From positions 1 through 64,000 of the forward strand of contig CACZYK010000021.1 of assembly GCA_902785295.1 (NCBI GenBank): a DNA stretch of 64,000 nucleotides, given 5' to 3'. The DNA is from an uncultured Clostridium sp. (GTDB lineage: Bacteria > Bacillota > Clostridia > Clostridiales > Clostridiaceae). Below the pieces are notes generated by a model. The model made no database searches and was not told where the DNA came from. It saw nothing but the letters and a program-made list of their open reading frames with translations. Made by a program: the position numbers and the translations under genes. Of this stretch, positions 8,025-19,871 are shown piece by piece (the stretch's first letter is position 1; each line of letters begins with the position of its first letter).

Positions 8025-8115
8025 GGAGAAATACTCAAGTGGCTGAAGAGGCGCCCCTGCTAAGGGCGTAGGTTGGGCAACTGGCGCCCGGGTTCAAATC
8101 CCGGTTTCTCCGCCA
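8025..8115 (+). tRNA. tRNA-Ser (anticodon GCU)
   Basis: A 91-nt class II tRNA. The acceptor GGAGAAA pairs with TTTCTCC, the anticodon GCT is at 8059-8061 in the loop CTGCTAA, there is a long variable arm, T-arm CCGGGTTCAAATCCCGG, and encoded CCA. It reads AGC/AGU, the codon type that the serS T-box specifier at 2702 appears to present, so it is the likely effector of that leader. Confidence 0.97.
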
Positions 8116-8123
8116 TAAACATG

Positions 8124-8155
8124 AAGCATCTATCGAATTGATAGGTGCTTTTATT
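8124..8155 (+). terminator. Terminator of the tRNA-Ser unit
   Basis: AAGCATCTATC (8124-8134) / GATAGGTGCTT (8140-8150) with one G-U pair, followed by TTATTTATTTTTT. Confidence 0.75.
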
Positions 8156-8236
8156 TATTTTTTATATTTGTATTATAATAATATGTATATAGAAATATGT
8201 ATATAGATTTTTAGGCTGAAATGTGGGGATATGATT

Positions 8237-10696
8237 ATGAGGACGAGAGATGAATTAAATAAAAAAAATTTTCAAGAAAAAAAATCATCTTTAATAATAC
8301 AAAGAGATAAGATTAATAAATTATTAGATGAAATCGTTAATTTTAAAATTATATATATTTCTGGACCAGTAGGCTGTGGAAAAACAACTGCAGTCAAAGA
8401 ATGGTGTGATAGTATAGATGAACAAGTTTTATGGTATTCTATTGATGCTAAAGAAATAGAAAGTGATAAACTTATAGAAAAAATAAGTGAAGAAATAGAG
8501 AATTTTCATGAAGATGGAAAGACAAAAATTATAGTAGTAGATAATTTTGAAAATGTAAGAAATAAAGATGCTTTTCAATTTGCTATAATTGATGAGATGT
8601 TTGATGAATATAAACTCATACTTATTAGCCGTTCAGTTCTTTCAAGTGGATTAAAATATTTTTTAGTAAAAAGAGAATTAGAAATAATAACTTATGTGGA
8701 TTTATTATTTAATGATGAAGAAATAGTGAACTACTTTAAAGTAAATGGTTTTGATATAGATGATAATAATCTTGAGGAAATTAAAAAAAATACTGGAGGT
8801 TGGGTAATAGGATTAAATGCTATATTAGGAGCATTGAAAGTAAATAATAATAAATTTAATGAACAAATGTATATGGATTCTATATTAAATGCATATGAGT
8901 TTTTAGATTATAAAATTTTTGAAAAATTAGATAATAATATTAAAGAATTTCTTATAAAGACTTCATTATTAGATGAAATAGATATAGGGATAGCTAGATT
9001 TATTGCTGAAAAGAAAGGACTAGAAAATATATTTAATACATTTCTTGAGAGAGAAAGCTTTCTTATTAAAATAAGACCTGGAGTGTATAAATATGTTAAT
9101 TATGCAAAAAAATATTTAAAATATAAAAGAGAAAAAATGTATTCAAAAGATGAAATTAATAAAGTGTATAAAAAGATAGCAGAATACTACTTAAAAAATA
9201 ATGAAGATGCAAGGGCAGTAGATTATTATTGCAAGGGAGAATGCTATAAAGAAGCTATACCAATATTAGAAAAACTATCATATGATTCATATATAAATTT
9301 AAACCTAAAAATAGTAGATAAATATATTGATATTATTCCTAAAGAATATATAAACAAATCACCTATTTTATGTGGTACAAAGTTTTTAAGTTCCTTTATT
9401 TATAAAAAAGGAAATTTAGAGGAACTCTATAATAGCTTAATTAATATGAGAAATATAATATCAGAAGATGCTCCTAAAAGAGTTGCCTTAGAAGTTAGAA
9501 TATTATATGCTAACATATCATTAACAAAAATGAAGCCTAATAAGTTTTTGAAAAGCTTTAAAGAATGTAACAATATATTAAAAAAGAATAATCACCACTT
9601 AGTAGCTTTATGTATTATGCTTAATATTCCTAGCATATTAAGAGGAGTAAGAGACTTTTCTTCTTGGGGTGTTCATTATGAGTTTCTTGAATCAATTTTA
9701 AAGAAAAACATTATGGAAATATTTGGAGATGAAGGCCTAGGGCTATTAGATATTGCTATAGCAGAACTTCTTTATGAGAAAAATGATTTAAGTGGTGCAT
9801 TAATGAGAGCATCTAAAGGAGTTGCAGATAGTTCAACTAAAGGCGCTATATCAGTATACTTTGTAGGTATGCTTGTCCTTATAAAGATATTAAGAACTCA
9901 AGGACAAAGTTATAAAGTAAAAGAAATGCTAACAGCTCTTGAAAAAAAGATTAAAGATGAAAAGGCATTTCAACTTGAAGAAAATATGAAAGCTTTAAAA
10001 GTGAGAATTTTACTATCATCAGGAAATTTAGAATATTCCATAAATTGGTTAAATAGCTTACCAGGTGGTATAGTAATTAGTGAGTTTTCAATAAATAACA
10101 TATACATTTATATGACTGCTGTTAGAGCATATATATATAACAGCATGTATACTCAAGCACTTATTGTTTTAGAAGCCCTATCAGTAAATTTAAAAGACCT
10201 TAATAGAGTTTTAGATATGATAGAAGTTAACATTTTAAGAGCTATATGTTTTTATGAATATAATGAGGAAAGTATAGCACTAGAGTATATGGATTGTGCA
10301 ATTAAAAGTGCCTTTAAATATAAGTATATAAGAATGTTTGCAAATGAAGGAAAATTATGTGCACTTATATTAAGTAGATATTTAAAAAACAAACAGAACT
10401 TAAGCTCAGAATATAAAAAATATGTTAGAAAATTAATAAATGAAGCAAATAAATGTGCTATTATGGTACCACATAAAATGACTAATAATATTAGTCATAT
10501 AATAGAACCTTTAACAAAAACAGAAGATGAAGTTTTGAAATTACTATTAGATGGCTTTAAATATTCCGAGATATCAGAACAGCTTAATATAAAAATATCA
10601 ACAGTTAAAACTCATGTATTTAATATTTATTCTAAATTAAATGTAAAAAATAAAAATGAGGCAATGTTATTAATGAAAAGTATGAAAAAAAATTAA
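8237..10696 (+). CDS. MalT-like LuxR-family transcriptional regulator with STAND ATPase domain
   Basis: A large (~819-residue) signal-responsive activator. The P-loop GPVGCGKTT lies near residues 43-51, followed by a Walker B-like IIVVDNFENV and a winged-helix/arm region. A long helical, TPR-like middle (about 300-720) would be the ligand-sensing part, and a C-terminal LuxR helix-turn-helix (LTKTEDEVLKLLLDG ... STVKTHVFNIYSKL) spans about 755-815. The layout is that of MalT/STAND regulators, which oligomerise on binding an inducer and ATP. The inducer and targets are unknown. An ATG at 8231 is only two bases after GGGGAT, so ATG 8237 is the better start. It is monocistronic between a tRNA cluster and addB. 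Confidence 0.8.
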   Translation: MRTRDELNKKNFQEKKSSLIIQRDKINKLLDEIVNFKIIYISGPVGCGKTTAVKEWCDSIDEQVLWYSIDAKEIESDKLIEKISEEIENFHEDGKTKIIVVDNFENVRNKDAFQFAIIDEMFDEYKLILISRSVLSSGLKYFLVKRELEIITYVDLLFNDEEIVNYFKVNGFDIDDNNLEEIKKNTGGWVIGLNAILGALKVNNNKFNEQMYMDSILNAYEFLDYKIFEKLDNNIKEFLIKTSLLDEIDIGIARFIAEKKGLENIFNTFLERESFLIKIRPGVYKYVNYAKKYLKYKREKMYSKDEINKVYKKIAEYYLKNNEDARAVDYYCKGECYKEAIPILEKLSYDSYINLNLKIVDKYIDIIPKEYINKSPILCGTKFLSSFIYKKGNLEELYNSLINMRNIISEDAPKRVALEVRILYANISLTKMKPNKFLKSFKECNNILKKNNHHLVALCIMLNIPSILRGVRDFSSWGVHYEFLESILKKNIMEIFGDEGLGLLDIAIAELLYEKNDLSGALMRASKGVADSSTKGAISVYFVGMLVLIKILRTQGQSYKVKEMLTALEKKIKDEKAFQLEENMKALKVRILLSSGNLEYSINWLNSLPGGIVISEFSINNIYIYMTAVRAYIYNSMYTQALIVLEALSVNLKDLNRVLDMIEVNILRAICFYEYNEESIALEYMDCAIKSAFKYKYIRMFANEGKLCALILSRYLKNKQNLSSEYKKYVRKLINEANKCAIMVPHKMTNNISHIIEPLTKTEDEVLKLLLDGFKYSEISEQLNIKISTVKTHVFNIYSKLNVKNKNEAMLLMKSMKKN

Positions 10697-10700
10697 AAAT

Positions 10701-10739
10701 CTCATACTTTCTCATACTTTTCTCATACTTTTGTATGAG
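10701..10739. repeat. Three tandem CTCATACTTT repeats plus inverted GTATGAG
   Basis: CTCATACTTT occurs at 10701, 10711 and 10722 in tandem, and the last copy forms the hairpin CTCATAC-TTTT-GTATGAG (10722-10739). It starts five bases after the stop of the LuxR-type gene. A further GTATGA at 10680-10685 overlaps the gene end, giving GTATGA-N16-TCATAC with the first repeat. Possible operator cluster; function unknown. Confidence 0.6.
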
Positions 10740-10849
10740 GACATACATATAAAAATGATATATAATTAATTTATTAAAAAAGTGGACAATATAAATTAGT
10801 TTAAAAATATAATTTCTACATAGCCAGTTGATTTATATTTTTATATAGA

Positions 10850-10878
10850 AGAGCCTAAAGGGGAAGGCTCTTTTTTTT
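10850..10878 (+). terminator. Intrinsic terminator
   Basis: AGAGCC (10850-10855) / GGCTCT (10866-10871) with loop TAAAGGGGAA and eight T. It ends transcription from the LuxR-type gene before the addBA promoter region (TTATAATATAATG, about 10931-10943). Confidence 0.85.
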
Positions 10879-10979
10879 GTCTTGATTTTGAGCAATCATG
10901 CTGGTAAAAAAGAAAAACTTTTTTGTTTTTGTTATAATATAATGAAAGAAGGTTAGTATATAAAAAGGAGATGATATTA

Positions 10980-13900
10980 TTGGGAATACGTTTTATTTAT
11001 GGAAGAGCTGGAAGTGGAAAAAGTAGTTTTTGTTTAAATCAAATAAAGAAAAAGCTAGAGAACGAAGAAAATGAAAAATTAATATACATAGTTCCTGAAC
11101 AGTATACGTTTCAAAGAGAAACAATGCTATTAAAAAAAGTTTCTGAAAGAGGATTATTAAGAACAGAAGTATTAAGCTTTAAAAGAATGGCTCATAAAGT
11201 ATTTGATGAATGTGGTGGACGTGTTCATAATATAATGAAAGACTCTGGAAGGAGCATGCTTATATATAAAATTCTTCAGGAAGAAAATGAAGAATTTCAA
11301 TATTTTAATAGAATATATAAAGAAAAAGGATTTACAGATATAATTTCAAAAACCTTAACAGAGTTTAAAAAATATAATATTACAAATGAGCTTATAAATA
11401 ATAATTTAAGTGAAATAAAAGATGAAGAATTAAAAAAGAAGCTTGAAGACTTATCATTAATATTAAAAAAGTTTAATGATAATATAAGTGAAAATACAAT
11501 AGATGCAGATGATGAGCTTACATTTCTTGCAGAAAAACTTAATAATTGTAGTTTATATTCTAACGCAGAAGTATGGATAGATGAGTTTACAACCTTTACA
11601 CCTCAACAGATGGAGGTTATAAAAGCATTAGCTAAAAAATGCAAGGTAATAAATATAACATTATGCATGGATGAAGTAGGAAATTCTAAAAGTGAAATAA
11701 CAGATGTATTTAATCCTATAAAATCAACTGAAAAAAAGATTTTAGAAATGATGAAGGAAAATAATATATCATATTTAAAACCTATAGATTTAAATGAAGA
11801 AAGAAGCATTAGATTTAAAAATAGTGATGAATTAAATCACTTAGAAAGATATTTTTACACCTATCCATTTAAAGAATATCCATATAAAACAAGTGACATT
11901 AGATTATATAAAGCAAATAACTCTTATGACGAGGTAGAAGAGGTAGCAAAGGAAATTTTAAGGCTTGTTAGAGAAGAAAATTATAGATTTAGAGATATTT
12001 CTGTTGTTTGTAGAGATATTGAAAGTTATGAGAAAATAACAAAGGTTATATTTAATGATTATGAAATACCTTATTTTATGGATAAAAAAATAGATGTTTT
12101 AAGTAATCCTTTAGTTATATTGATATTATCTGCTTTTGAAGTGTATTTAAGAAATTGGTCTTATGAAGGAGTATTTAAATATCTTAAAAGTGGATTAACA
12201 GGAATTTCAATGAATGAAATTGACATACTTGAAAATTATGTCTTAGCTAATGGAATAAAGAGTTTTAAATGGACTCAAGAAATAGAAATAAGTGAAGAAG
12301 AGGAGGAATTAAGTCCTAAAAGAATAATGCTTAAGGTGAGAGAACCTCTTTTGCAATTTCATTCATCAATAAAAGGAAGAAAAAATGTTAAAGATGTATG
12401 TAAAGCTATTTATGATTTCCTTTTAAATTTAGATGTATTTTCAAGGCTTGAAGAAAGAATTGAAATGTTTGAAAAATATAAAATGCAAGAGAAGGTTATG
12501 GAATATGAACAAATCCCTTCAATTGTAGTTGAAATATTAGACCAAATGGTAGATGTTTTAGGAGAAGAAAAACTTGATGTAGCAGAAATATATAAAGTTC
12601 TTAATGCAGGCTTTGAAAATAAAGAAATAGGAGTAATTCCTGTAGCATTAGACCAAGTTAATATAGGTGATATAGCAAGAATAAAAGGAAGAGAAGTTAA
12701 GGCTTTATTTATTGTAGGAGTTAATGATGGAGTTTTACCTGCAATTAATAAAGATGAGGGAATATTATCAGATTTAGACAGAGAGGAACTTAAAGAAGTA
12801 GGGCTTGAAATTGCATCTACCAATAAAACTAAAATCTTTGAAGAACAGTTTATAGTTTATACAGCTTTAACATTAGCTAGTGAATATTTAATGATAAGCT
12901 ATCCTATGGCAGATTTTGAAGGTAAGTCATTAAGAGCTTCTATAATAGTTCCTAGAATAAAAAGAATATTTCCAAAGCTTATACAAGAAAGTGATATAGT
13001 AAATGAAAGAAGAAAACAAGATAAGTTATTTAAAATAACAGCTCCTAGCCCTACCTTTAATGAATTTATACTAGCTATGAGAAAAAATTATGATAATGAA
13101 GATGTTGAGGATTATTGGAAATCTGTTTATTGTTGGTATAAAGATAAGGAAGAGTTTAAAAATAAATCAGGTAATATTTTAGAAGGTCTAAATTATAGTA
13201 ATACCAATAACACAATTTCTAAGAAAAAAATAAAAGAATTATATAGTAATGATTATGGAAAACTTATGTTTAGTGTATCAAGACTTGAAAAATATGCAGA
13301 GTGTCCTTTTGCTTATTTTGTTCAGTATGGTTTAAAGGCAAAGGATAGAAAAATATATGAATTTTCTGCTCCAGATTTAGGTTCTTTTATGCATGACATT
13401 TTAGATAGATTTACTAAAAAGGTAAAAGCAGAACAAATACAATGGTCTGAACTAAATCTTGAAAGATGTAAAAACATAGTTGGAAATCTTGTAAATGAAA
13501 AGTTAAAAGAGGATAATAATTCAATTTTAAAAAGTAGCAAAAAGTATAAGTATTTTACAGAGAGATTTAAAAGAATTATAACAAAATCTGTTTCAATAAT
13601 AGCAGAGCAGATGAGAAGAGGAGAATTTGAGATATTTAGCAATGAATATGTATTTGGAAACATGGGTAATGGTGCACCTATAAAGTTAAAGCTTCCATCT
13701 GGAGAAGAGGTATTTTTGACAGGAAGAGTTGATAGAATAGATACTTTAAACTTGGATGATAAAACTTATATAAGAGTTGTTGATTATAAATCAGGAGCTA
13801 AAAAGTTTGATTTAAATGAGCTTTATTATGGAATACAAATTCAATTATTAGTTTATCTTGATGCAATTTTAAGAAATTCTGAGTATATTTTAAAAAAACA

Positions 13901-14399
13901 GGCAGTACCAGGAGCAATTTTATACTTTAAGATAGATGACCCTATTATAAGAAGTAATACAGAACTAAAAGATGAAGAGATTCAAGAAGAAGTTCTAAAA
14001 AAATTAAAGATGGATGGGTTATTATTAAAAGATGCTAAAATTGTACGCTCAATGGATAGGGAGATGACTACTTATTCTCTAGTAATACCAGCAGCGTTTA
14101 AAAAGGATGGAGATTTTTCTTCTAATAGTGCAGTAGTAACAGAGGAGCAATTTAATATATTAAGAGAGTATGTTAATGATAAGATGATAGAACTTTGTGA
14201 GGATATGCTTAGTGGAAAAATAAAGATAGAGCCATGTAAAAACGATAAAACAGCTTATTGCCAGTATTGTGACTATTCATCAATATGCCAATTTGACACT
14301 AGTATAAAAGACAATAAGTATAAGATTATTGCTAAAAAAGATGAAGAAGTTATTTGGAATCATATGAAAAAGTTTATAGAGGGAGGGGATGATAAATAA
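10980..14399 (+). CDS. addB: ATP-dependent helicase/deoxyribonuclease subunit B
   Basis: The AddB half of the RecBCD-like AddAB helicase-nuclease that processes double-strand DNA ends for recombination. About 1,139 residues. The N-terminal P-loop is GRAGSGKSS (about 8-16). The C-terminal nuclease domain has RVVDYKSG near 932, and an iron-sulfur cluster should be held by Cys near 774 (AECPF) and the [10 protein letters not shown] cluster near 1094-1103. Start: AAGGAG at 10965-10970 abuts an ATG at 10971 that lies inside the ribosome binding site, so TTG at 10980 (nine bases further) is the likely start and gives the usual N-terminus just before the P-loop strand. It overlaps addA by one base. 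Confidence 0.96.
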   Translation: MGIRFIYGRAGSGKSSFCLNQIKKKLENEENEKLIYIVPEQYTFQRETMLLKKVSERGLLRTEVLSFKRMAHKVFDECGGRVHNIMKDSGRSMLIYKILQEENEEFQYFNRIYKEKGFTDIISKTLTEFKKYNITNELINNNLSEIKDEELKKKLEDLSLILKKFNDNISENTIDADDELTFLAEKLNNCSLYSNAEVWIDEFTTFTPQQMEVIKALAKKCKVINITLCMDEVGNSKSEITDVFNPIKSTEKKILEMMKENNISYLKPIDLNEERSIRFKNSDELNHLERYFYTYPFKEYPYKTSDIRLYKANNSYDEVEEVAKEILRLVREENYRFRDISVVCRDIESYEKITKVIFNDYEIPYFMDKKIDVLSNPLVILILSAFEVYLRNWSYEGVFKYLKSGLTGISMNEIDILENYVLANGIKSFKWTQEIEISEEEEELSPKRIMLKVREPLLQFHSSIKGRKNVKDVCKAIYDFLLNLDVFSRLEERIEMFEKYKMQEKVMEYEQIPSIVVEILDQMVDVLGEEKLDVAEIYKVLNAGFENKEIGVIPVALDQVNIGDIARIKGREVKALFIVGVNDGVLPAINKDEGILSDLDREELKEVGLEIASTNKTKIFEEQFIVYTALTLASEYLMISYPMADFEGKSLRASIIVPRIKRIFPKLIQESDIVNERRKQDKLFKITAPSPTFNEFILAMRKNYDNEDVEDYWKSVYCWYKDKEEFKNKSGNILEGLNYSNTNNTISKKKIKELYSNDYGKLMFSVSRLEKYAECPFAYFVQYGLKAKDRKIYEFSAPDLGSFMHDILDRFTKKVKAEQIQWSELNLERCKNIVGNLVNEKLKEDNNSILKSSKKYKYFTERFKRIITKSVSIIAEQMRRGEFEIFSNEYVFGNMGNGAPIKLKLPSGEEVFLTGRVDRIDTLNLDDKTYIRVVDYKSGAKKFDLNELYYGIQIQLLVYLDAILRNSEYILKKQAVPGAILYFKIDDPIIRSNTELKDEEIQEEVLKKLKMDGLLLKDAKIVRSMDREMTTYSLVIPAAFKKDGDFSSNSAVVTEEQFNILREYVNDKMIELCEDMLSGKIKIEPCKNDKTAYCQYCDYSSICQFDTSIKDNKYKIIAKKDEEVIWNHMKKFIEGGDDK

Positions 14400-17300
14400 T
14401 GGGTGAAACAAAGTGGACTGAAGAACAATTATCAGCAATAGAAACAAGAAATTCAAATTTATTAATAGCAGCAGCTGCAGGTTCTGGAAAAACTGCTGTA
14501 CTTGTTGAGAGAATAATAAGAATTATAACTGATGAAGAAAATCCAGTAGATATAGATAAACTATTAGTTGTTACTTTTACAAGTGCTGCTGCCTCTGAAA
14601 TGAGAGAGAGAATAGCTTCGGCAATTACAAAGGCTTTAGAGAAAACTCCAAACTCTACAAATCTTCAAAAGCAACTTACATTATTAAGTAGAGCAAATAT
14701 AACAACAATGCACTCTTTTTGCTTAGAAGTAATAAGAAATAACTTTCAGGTTATAGATTTAGACCCTTCTTTTAGAATTTTAGATGAAACAGAAGGTGTT
14801 CTCCTTAAAAATGAAATACTAGATGATTTATTTGAAGAAAAATATGAAAATGATGATTCAAATTTTTTAAATTTAGTTGAGGCATATAGTAATTCAAAAA
14901 ATGATGATAAATTAAAAGAAATTATTTTAGATTTATTTAAATTTTCTATGAGTGGACCATGGCCAGAAAAATGGCTTAAAGATAAAAGTGAAGAGTTTAA
15001 CATAAATGATATAGATGAATTAAATGAAACTTCTTGGGTAAAGGTTATAAAAGAGAATACAAAAATTGAGCTTGAAGGTTTAATAAGCATGACAAATAAA
15101 GCTTTAGAGTTAAGTAGTGAAACAAGTGGTCTTGAGCCTTATGTAGATACTTTTACTGATGATATTTCTATAATAAAAAATATATATTATAGCCTTGATA
15201 AAGGATTAAATGAATTATATGATGTATTTAATGATTATGAATTTTCAAAATTAAAAACTGTAAGAAAATCAAAGGTACTTGATATAAGTGTTCAAGAGAT
15301 GGTAAAAAATATTAGAGCAGATGTAAAGAAAAAGCTAGAGAAAATTAGAGATGGAGTATTTTTTATGCATCCAGAGGAAATGCTTATATCTATGAAAAGT
15401 TTATATCCATTAATGAAAGAACTTGCAAGTCTTGTTATAGAATTTGGAGAAAAGTTTGGTAAGAGCAAAAAAGAAAAAGGAGTGCTAGACTTTAACGATT
15501 TAGAGCATCTGTGTTTAAAAATATTAACAGCAGAAGAATCAAATGTTTCTCAAAAGTTTAAGGAATATTTTTATGAAGTGTTGGTTGATGAGTATCAAGA
15601 TTCTAATAATGTTCAAGAGGCTATAATAGACTTAGTTTCTAGAAAATATGGAGAAAATCCTAATGTTTTTATGGTTGGAGATGTTAAACAAAGTATTTAT
15701 AGATTTAGGCAAGCAAAACCAGAGTTGTTTTTAGAAAAATATAACACTTATTCTCTTACAGAAGGAAAAGATAGAAAAATTCAATTATACAAAAACTTTA
15801 GAAGTAGAAAGGAAATAATAAATGGAGTTAATTTTATTTTCAAGATGCTTATGTCTAAAGAAGTTGGAGAATTAGAATATACAGATGAAGAAGCTTTAAA
15901 CTTAGGAGCTGATTATAAAAAATATGAAGGTGAAGGAGAAACAGGTGGTGATTTAGAGCTTCATATTTTAGATAAATCAGATGAAAAAAGTGAAGAAGAT
16001 TTAGAGGAAGAAGAGGACATTGGAGCAATTAATTTAGAAGCAAGAATAGTTGCAAAAAGAATAAAAGAATTAATAAATCCAGAAGAAGAAGGAAAAATGC
16101 CTTTTATGGTAGCTTATAAAAATGAAAAAGGAGAAGATGATTATAGACCTTTAGCATATAAAGATATAGTTATACTCTTAAGAGCAACTAAAAATTGGTC
16201 AGAAGTTTTTTTAGATGAGCTTGGAATGGAAGGTATTCCTGTTTACGCAGATACTGGAACAGGGTATTTTGAATCAATAGAGATAAGAACAATTATGTCA
16301 TTATTAAAGGTTGTAGATAATCCTATGCAAGATGTTCCAATGATAGCACTTTTACGTTCTCCTATAATGAACTTTACCCCAGAGGAGCTTGGCAATATAA
16401 GACTTGTAAATAAAGAAAAATATTTTTATGAAAATATGCAAGCTATAGTTTTAGGAGAAATAGAGGTAGATGAAGCTTTAAAAGAAAAATGTAAATACTT
16501 TATTGAAAAGCTTGATACATGGAGAGAAAGAAGCACTTTTATGCCAATAGATGAATTTATATGGTATATATATATGGATACAGCTTATTATGGTTTTGTT
16601 GGTGCTATGCCAAATGGAGTTTTAAGACAGGCAAATTTAAGAGTGCTTTTCCAAAGAGCAAAGCAATATGAAGACACTAGTTTTAAAGGGTTATTTAACT
16701 TTATAAACTTTATTAATAAACTTAGAAAATCTTCAGGAGATATGGGAAGTGCTAAAATACTTGGGGAAAACGAAGATGTTGTTAGAATTATGAGTATTCA
16801 TAAAAGTAAAGGTCTTGAGTTTCCAGTAGTATTTTTAAGTGGTACAGGTAAGCAATTTAATCTTATGGATTTAAATAAAAATATTCTTTACCATGATGAT
16901 TTAGGATTAGGACCAGATTTTGTGGATGTTGAAAAAAGAGTAAGCTATAGTACAATAGCGAAGGAATCTATAAAACAAAAAATAAAATTTGAAACATTGT
17001 CAGAAGAAATGAGAATTTTATATGTTGCCTTTACAAGAGCAAAGGAAAAGCTTATTATAACAGGAGCAACTTCAAATTTAGGAAGGTGGGCAAATAAATG
17101 TTGTAATGCAGCAGCATTAAATGAAGATAGAATAATTTCTTCGGAGGTATCTAAAGGAAAATCTTATTTAGATTGGCTTGGCATGGCTTTATGTAAACAT
17201 AGAAACGGAGAAAGCATAAGAGAACAAGTAGGACCGATGGATATTAGCATAAAAGATGATTTATCCACATGGAAAATTGATATATGGAAGAAAACTGATT

Positions 17301-18103
17301 TGCTTGTGGATAAAAATGAAGAAAATGTGGATGAAAATAAAGAAAAAGATTTGTGGATAAATTTTGATTGTGAAACTGTGGATAAAAACATATATAATAG
17401 ATTAAACTTTATTTATCCATTTAAATCTTCCACTACTATTAAGAGTAATTTTTCAGTATCTGATTTAAAGAAAAAAAATCAAGAAGAATTAGAAATTGTA
17501 AATAGTAAAAATTTATATTCAGAAAAAATCATAGAAAAACCTAAATTCCTTCAAGAAGAAAGAGGATTAACACCTTCAGAAAGAGGAACTGCGATGCATT
17601 TTGTAATGCAGAAGCTAGATTTTAATAAAGTTAATACCATTGAAGAGATAGAAAATCAAATTAGAGAAATGGTTATTAATGAATTTTTAAGTGAGGAAGA
17701 ATTTAAAGTAATAAGAGCTAAAAAAATATATAATTTCTTTAAGAGTAACTTAGGAAAAAGAGTATTAAAATCTTATGCATCTGGTGAAAAGGTGTATAAA
17801 GAATTACCTTTCTATACAGAAATAAGTGCTAAAAAAACAGACCCTAATTTAATTAACATTCCTGAAAGCGAGAAAGTAAGACTTCAAGGGGTAATAGATT
17901 TATTTTTCTATGAAGGAGATAATGTAATTTTGGTTGACTATAAAACTGATTATATTGAAAGAGGAAAAGAAGAGGATTTAATAGAAAAATACAAAGTACA
18001 AATACAATATTACAAAGAAGCTTTGAGTAAAATAACAGGAAAAATAGTTACTGAAAGCTACTTATATTCATTTTTCTTGGATAAGGAAATAAAGTGTTTA
18101 TAA
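14399..18103 (+). CDS. addA: ATP-dependent helicase/nuclease subunit A
   Basis: A UvrD-like SF1 helicase with a C-terminal PD-(D/E)XK nuclease, partner of AddB. The 1,234-residue protein shows Walker [16 protein letters not shown] (about 24-38), motif [10 protein letters not shown], motif [15 protein letters not shown], motif [13 protein letters not shown], and the nuclease motif [10 protein letters not shown] near 1175-1185. Its ATG overlaps the addB stop (TAATG), with GGGAGGGGATG upstream inside addB, so synthesis of the two subunits should be coupled. A long hairpin terminator follows. Confidence 0.98.
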   Translation: MGETKWTEEQLSAIETRNSNLLIAAAAGSGKTAVLVERIIRIITDEENPVDIDKLLVVTFTSAAASEMRERIASAITKALEKTPNSTNLQKQLTLLSRANITTMHSFCLEVIRNNFQVIDLDPSFRILDETEGVLLKNEILDDLFEEKYENDDSNFLNLVEAYSNSKNDDKLKEIILDLFKFSMSGPWPEKWLKDKSEEFNINDIDELNETSWVKVIKENTKIELEGLISMTNKALELSSETSGLEPYVDTFTDDISIIKNIYYSLDKGLNELYDVFNDYEFSKLKTVRKSKVLDISVQEMVKNIRADVKKKLEKIRDGVFFMHPEEMLISMKSLYPLMKELASLVIEFGEKFGKSKKEKGVLDFNDLEHLCLKILTAEESNVSQKFKEYFYEVLVDEYQDSNNVQEAIIDLVSRKYGENPNVFMVGDVKQSIYRFRQAKPELFLEKYNTYSLTEGKDRKIQLYKNFRSRKEIINGVNFIFKMLMSKEVGELEYTDEEALNLGADYKKYEGEGETGGDLELHILDKSDEKSEEDLEEEEDIGAINLEARIVAKRIKELINPEEEGKMPFMVAYKNEKGEDDYRPLAYKDIVILLRATKNWSEVFLDELGMEGIPVYADTGTGYFESIEIRTIMSLLKVVDNPMQDVPMIALLRSPIMNFTPEELGNIRLVNKEKYFYENMQAIVLGEIEVDEALKEKCKYFIEKLDTWRERSTFMPIDEFIWYIYMDTAYYGFVGAMPNGVLRQANLRVLFQRAKQYEDTSFKGLFNFINFINKLRKSSGDMGSAKILGENEDVVRIMSIHKSKGLEFPVVFLSGTGKQFNLMDLNKNILYHDDLGLGPDFVDVEKRVSYSTIAKESIKQKIKFETLSEEMRILYVAFTRAKEKLIITGATSNLGRWANKCCNAAALNEDRIISSEVSKGKSYLDWLGMALCKHRNGESIREQVGPMDISIKDDLSTWKIDIWKKTDLLVDKNEENVDENKEKDLWINFDCETVDKNIYNRLNFIYPFKSSTTIKSNFSVSDLKKKNQEELEIVNSKNLYSEKIIEKPKFLQEERGLTPSERGTAMHFVMQKLDFNKVNTIEEIENQIREMVINEFLSEEEFKVIRAKKIYNFFKSNLGKRVLKSYASGEKVYKELPFYTEISAKKTDPNLINIPESEKVRLQGVIDLFFYEGDNVILVDYKTDYIERGKEEDLIEKYKVQIQYYKEALSKITGKIVTESYLYSFFLDKEIKCL

Positions 18104-18140
18104 TTTGCTAAATTTAACAAAAACAAGTTTATAGTTAAAA

Positions 18141-18219
18141 GAGAGTGAATATGTTGTTTTGTCTTGGTTTGGAAGAAATAGGGCAAGATATCAAAACAAT
18201 ATATTTACTCTCATTTTTT
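18141..18219 (+). terminator. Long-stem terminator after addA
   Basis: A 21-bp stem, from GAGAGTG at 18141 to TTTTG at 18161, pairs with the arm starting CAAAAC at 18192 and ending ACTCTC at 18212, using only G-U exceptions. An inner CTTG/CAAG pairing is present and ATTTTTT follows. The minus-strand gene ends at 18221, so the hairpin may serve both sides. Confidence 0.75.
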
Positions 18220-18220
18220 A

Positions 18221-18775
18221 TTAATTTAAGTAAGGCTTACAAATAACCTCATCAATTTTTGTATCTAAAATTTTGTTAGCATGAGCTGTTCTAATAATTA
18301 AAGCAGTATCAGAACCGTGTCCAGAACCTCCTATAGCAATAACTGGTTGCATATAAGGAATAAGTCCAGCATCTACTGCCATAACAGAGATTTCAACACA
18401 TACTTTAGTTCCTTGTCCAAACATTCTAAGAGTACTTGCCATAACTTCTACAGGAGATACGCCTCCAAACTTAGCAGATAATCCTCTTTCTGCACCACTT
18501 AATACATGGGTAGTTGTTAAAACCTTTATTCCAGAAGAAATTAACTTTTCTCTTTCTTCATTTGTCATATCATTAACTCCTTCTGTAGGGTATCCGTAAC
18601 AATGAGTTACACAGACAATTTCAATATCATCACCAGCTAATTTTTTTAACTTTTCAGCAGTCTCTCCACTACTTGAAGCAATAACAATATGTTTTATTCT
18701 TTTTTCTTTTGCAGTCTTTACTGCTAATTCTAATGTTTCATAAGTATTTTCTTTTCCAGGTTTATTAAAATACAT
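18221..18775 (-). CDS. Pyruvate kinase alpha/beta-domain protein (stand-alone)
   Basis: A ~184-residue protein that corresponds to the C-terminal allosteric (alpha/beta) domain of pyruvate kinase without the catalytic barrel. The core segments are HIVIASSSGETA near the N-terminus, a central VTTTHVLSGAERG-like stretch (TTTHVLSGAERGLS) and GSGHGSDTALII near the C-terminus. Such stand-alone proteins are common in clostridia; no activity is established and catalysis as pyruvate kinase is excluded. The start was moved to the second Met (MYFNKPG), because GGAGGAG lies over the first ATG and 6 bases before this one. It is convergent with addA and divergent from the kinase gene. Confidence 0.75.
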   Translation of the reverse strand: MYFNKPGKENTYETLELAVKTAKEKRIKHIVIASSSGETAEKLKKLAGDDIEIVCVTHCYGYPTEGVNDMTNEEREKLISSGIKVLTTTHVLSGAERGLSAKFGGVSPVEVMASTLRMFGQGTKVCVEISVMAVDAGLIPYMQPVIAIGGSGHGSDTALIIRTAHANKILDTKIDEVICKPYLN

Positions 18776-18944
18776 ACAAATCTCCTCCATTCATAATATT
18801 TATATGATAATTATAAATATTTAAAGAAAAAAACTCAATTTAATTTACAAATAATGGATTTACATTGCTGTTTTCATGTGATAAGATATAAATAATAAAA
18901 TTACAATATTTGTAAAAATATTAATTATATGGTGAGGAATAAAA

Positions 18945-19805
18945 ATGGATTTTAAAAATATGAAATTAAGTGATTTAACAAAAGAGCAATTAATAGATAT
19001 AGTGAAAGTTCAAAAAAGAAACTTAGATTTACAAGAAAACTTTTTAATAAATATATCTCATGATTTAAGAAGTCCTGTAAATTCAATATTAAGTATTCTT
19101 CAATGTTTAAAATATTTAAATGGAGATAATTCTAAAGAAATAAAAGAAAAGACTAATGAATATAGAAAAATAATTAAGAGAAATAGCTTAAAAATTATAA
19201 AACTTATAGATAATTTAATAGATACTACAAAGCTTGAAGGGGATAATTATAAGCTTAATAAAACTGATATTGATATTGTAAATGTCGTTGAAAGCATAGT
19301 GGATTCTATAGAAGTATATGCTAACCAAAAAAATATCAACATAATATTTGATACAAATGTTGAAGAATTTATAATAAATGCAGATTTAGAAGCTATAGAT
19401 AGAATAGTTATGAATTTATTATCAAATGCAATTAAATTTTCTCCAATAGATGAAACAATAGAAGTAACATTAAATGCAGAGAAAAATAAAGTACACATTT
19501 CTGTGAAAGATAATGGTATGGGAATTGCAGAAGAAGAGCAAAAGAAAATATTCAATAGATTTGAACAAGCTACAAATAGCAAAAGAATAGAAGGAAAAGG
19601 AAGTGGAATAGGATTAGATTTGGTAAGCTATTTAGTTAAAGGGCATGGCGGGAAAATAGAATTAAAGAGTAAGTTAAATGAAGGTTCTGAATTTATAGTT
19701 ACCTTACCAATTGGAAAGCTTAATATTATTGAAGAAAAACATGAATTAATGAGCAGAAATAAGGTAGAACAATTAGAAATTGAATTTTCAGATATATATT
19801 TATAA
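18945..19805 (+). CDS. Soluble orphan sensor histidine kinase
   Basis: 286 residues, with no transmembrane segment and no recognisable PAS or GAF domain. A short N-terminal helix leads directly into HisKA (INISHDLRSPVNS, phospho-accepting His39), then HATPase_c with N box MNLLSNAIKFSP, G1 DNGMGI, F-box IFNRFEQA and G2 GKGSGIGLDLV. No response regulator gene is adjacent, so it is an orphan kinase; clostridial orphan kinases often act on Spo0A, but that is only a possibility here. GTGAGGA precedes the ATG. It is followed by tRNA-Arg. Confidence 0.85.
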   Translation: MDFKNMKLSDLTKEQLIDIVKVQKRNLDLQENFLINISHDLRSPVNSILSILQCLKYLNGDNSKEIKEKTNEYRKIIKRNSLKIIKLIDNLIDTTKLEGDNYKLNKTDIDIVNVVESIVDSIEVYANQKNINIIFDTNVEEFIINADLEAIDRIVMNLLSNAIKFSPIDETIEVTLNAEKNKVHISVKDNGMGIAEEEQKKIFNRFEQATNSKRIEGKGSGIGLDLVSYLVKGHGGKIELKSKLNEGSEFIVTLPIGKLNIIEEKHELMSRNKVEQLEIEFSDIYL

Positions 19806-19871
19806 ATATTAAGTATTTAAATGGCTTGCGATATTACTAATTTTATGATAGTATAAATTTGTTATCATTTT

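Noticed and set aside
12410..12823. Minus-strand ORFs within addB, addA and other long genes
   Set aside because: They lack ribosome binding sites and family likeness and run opposite to intact conserved genes.
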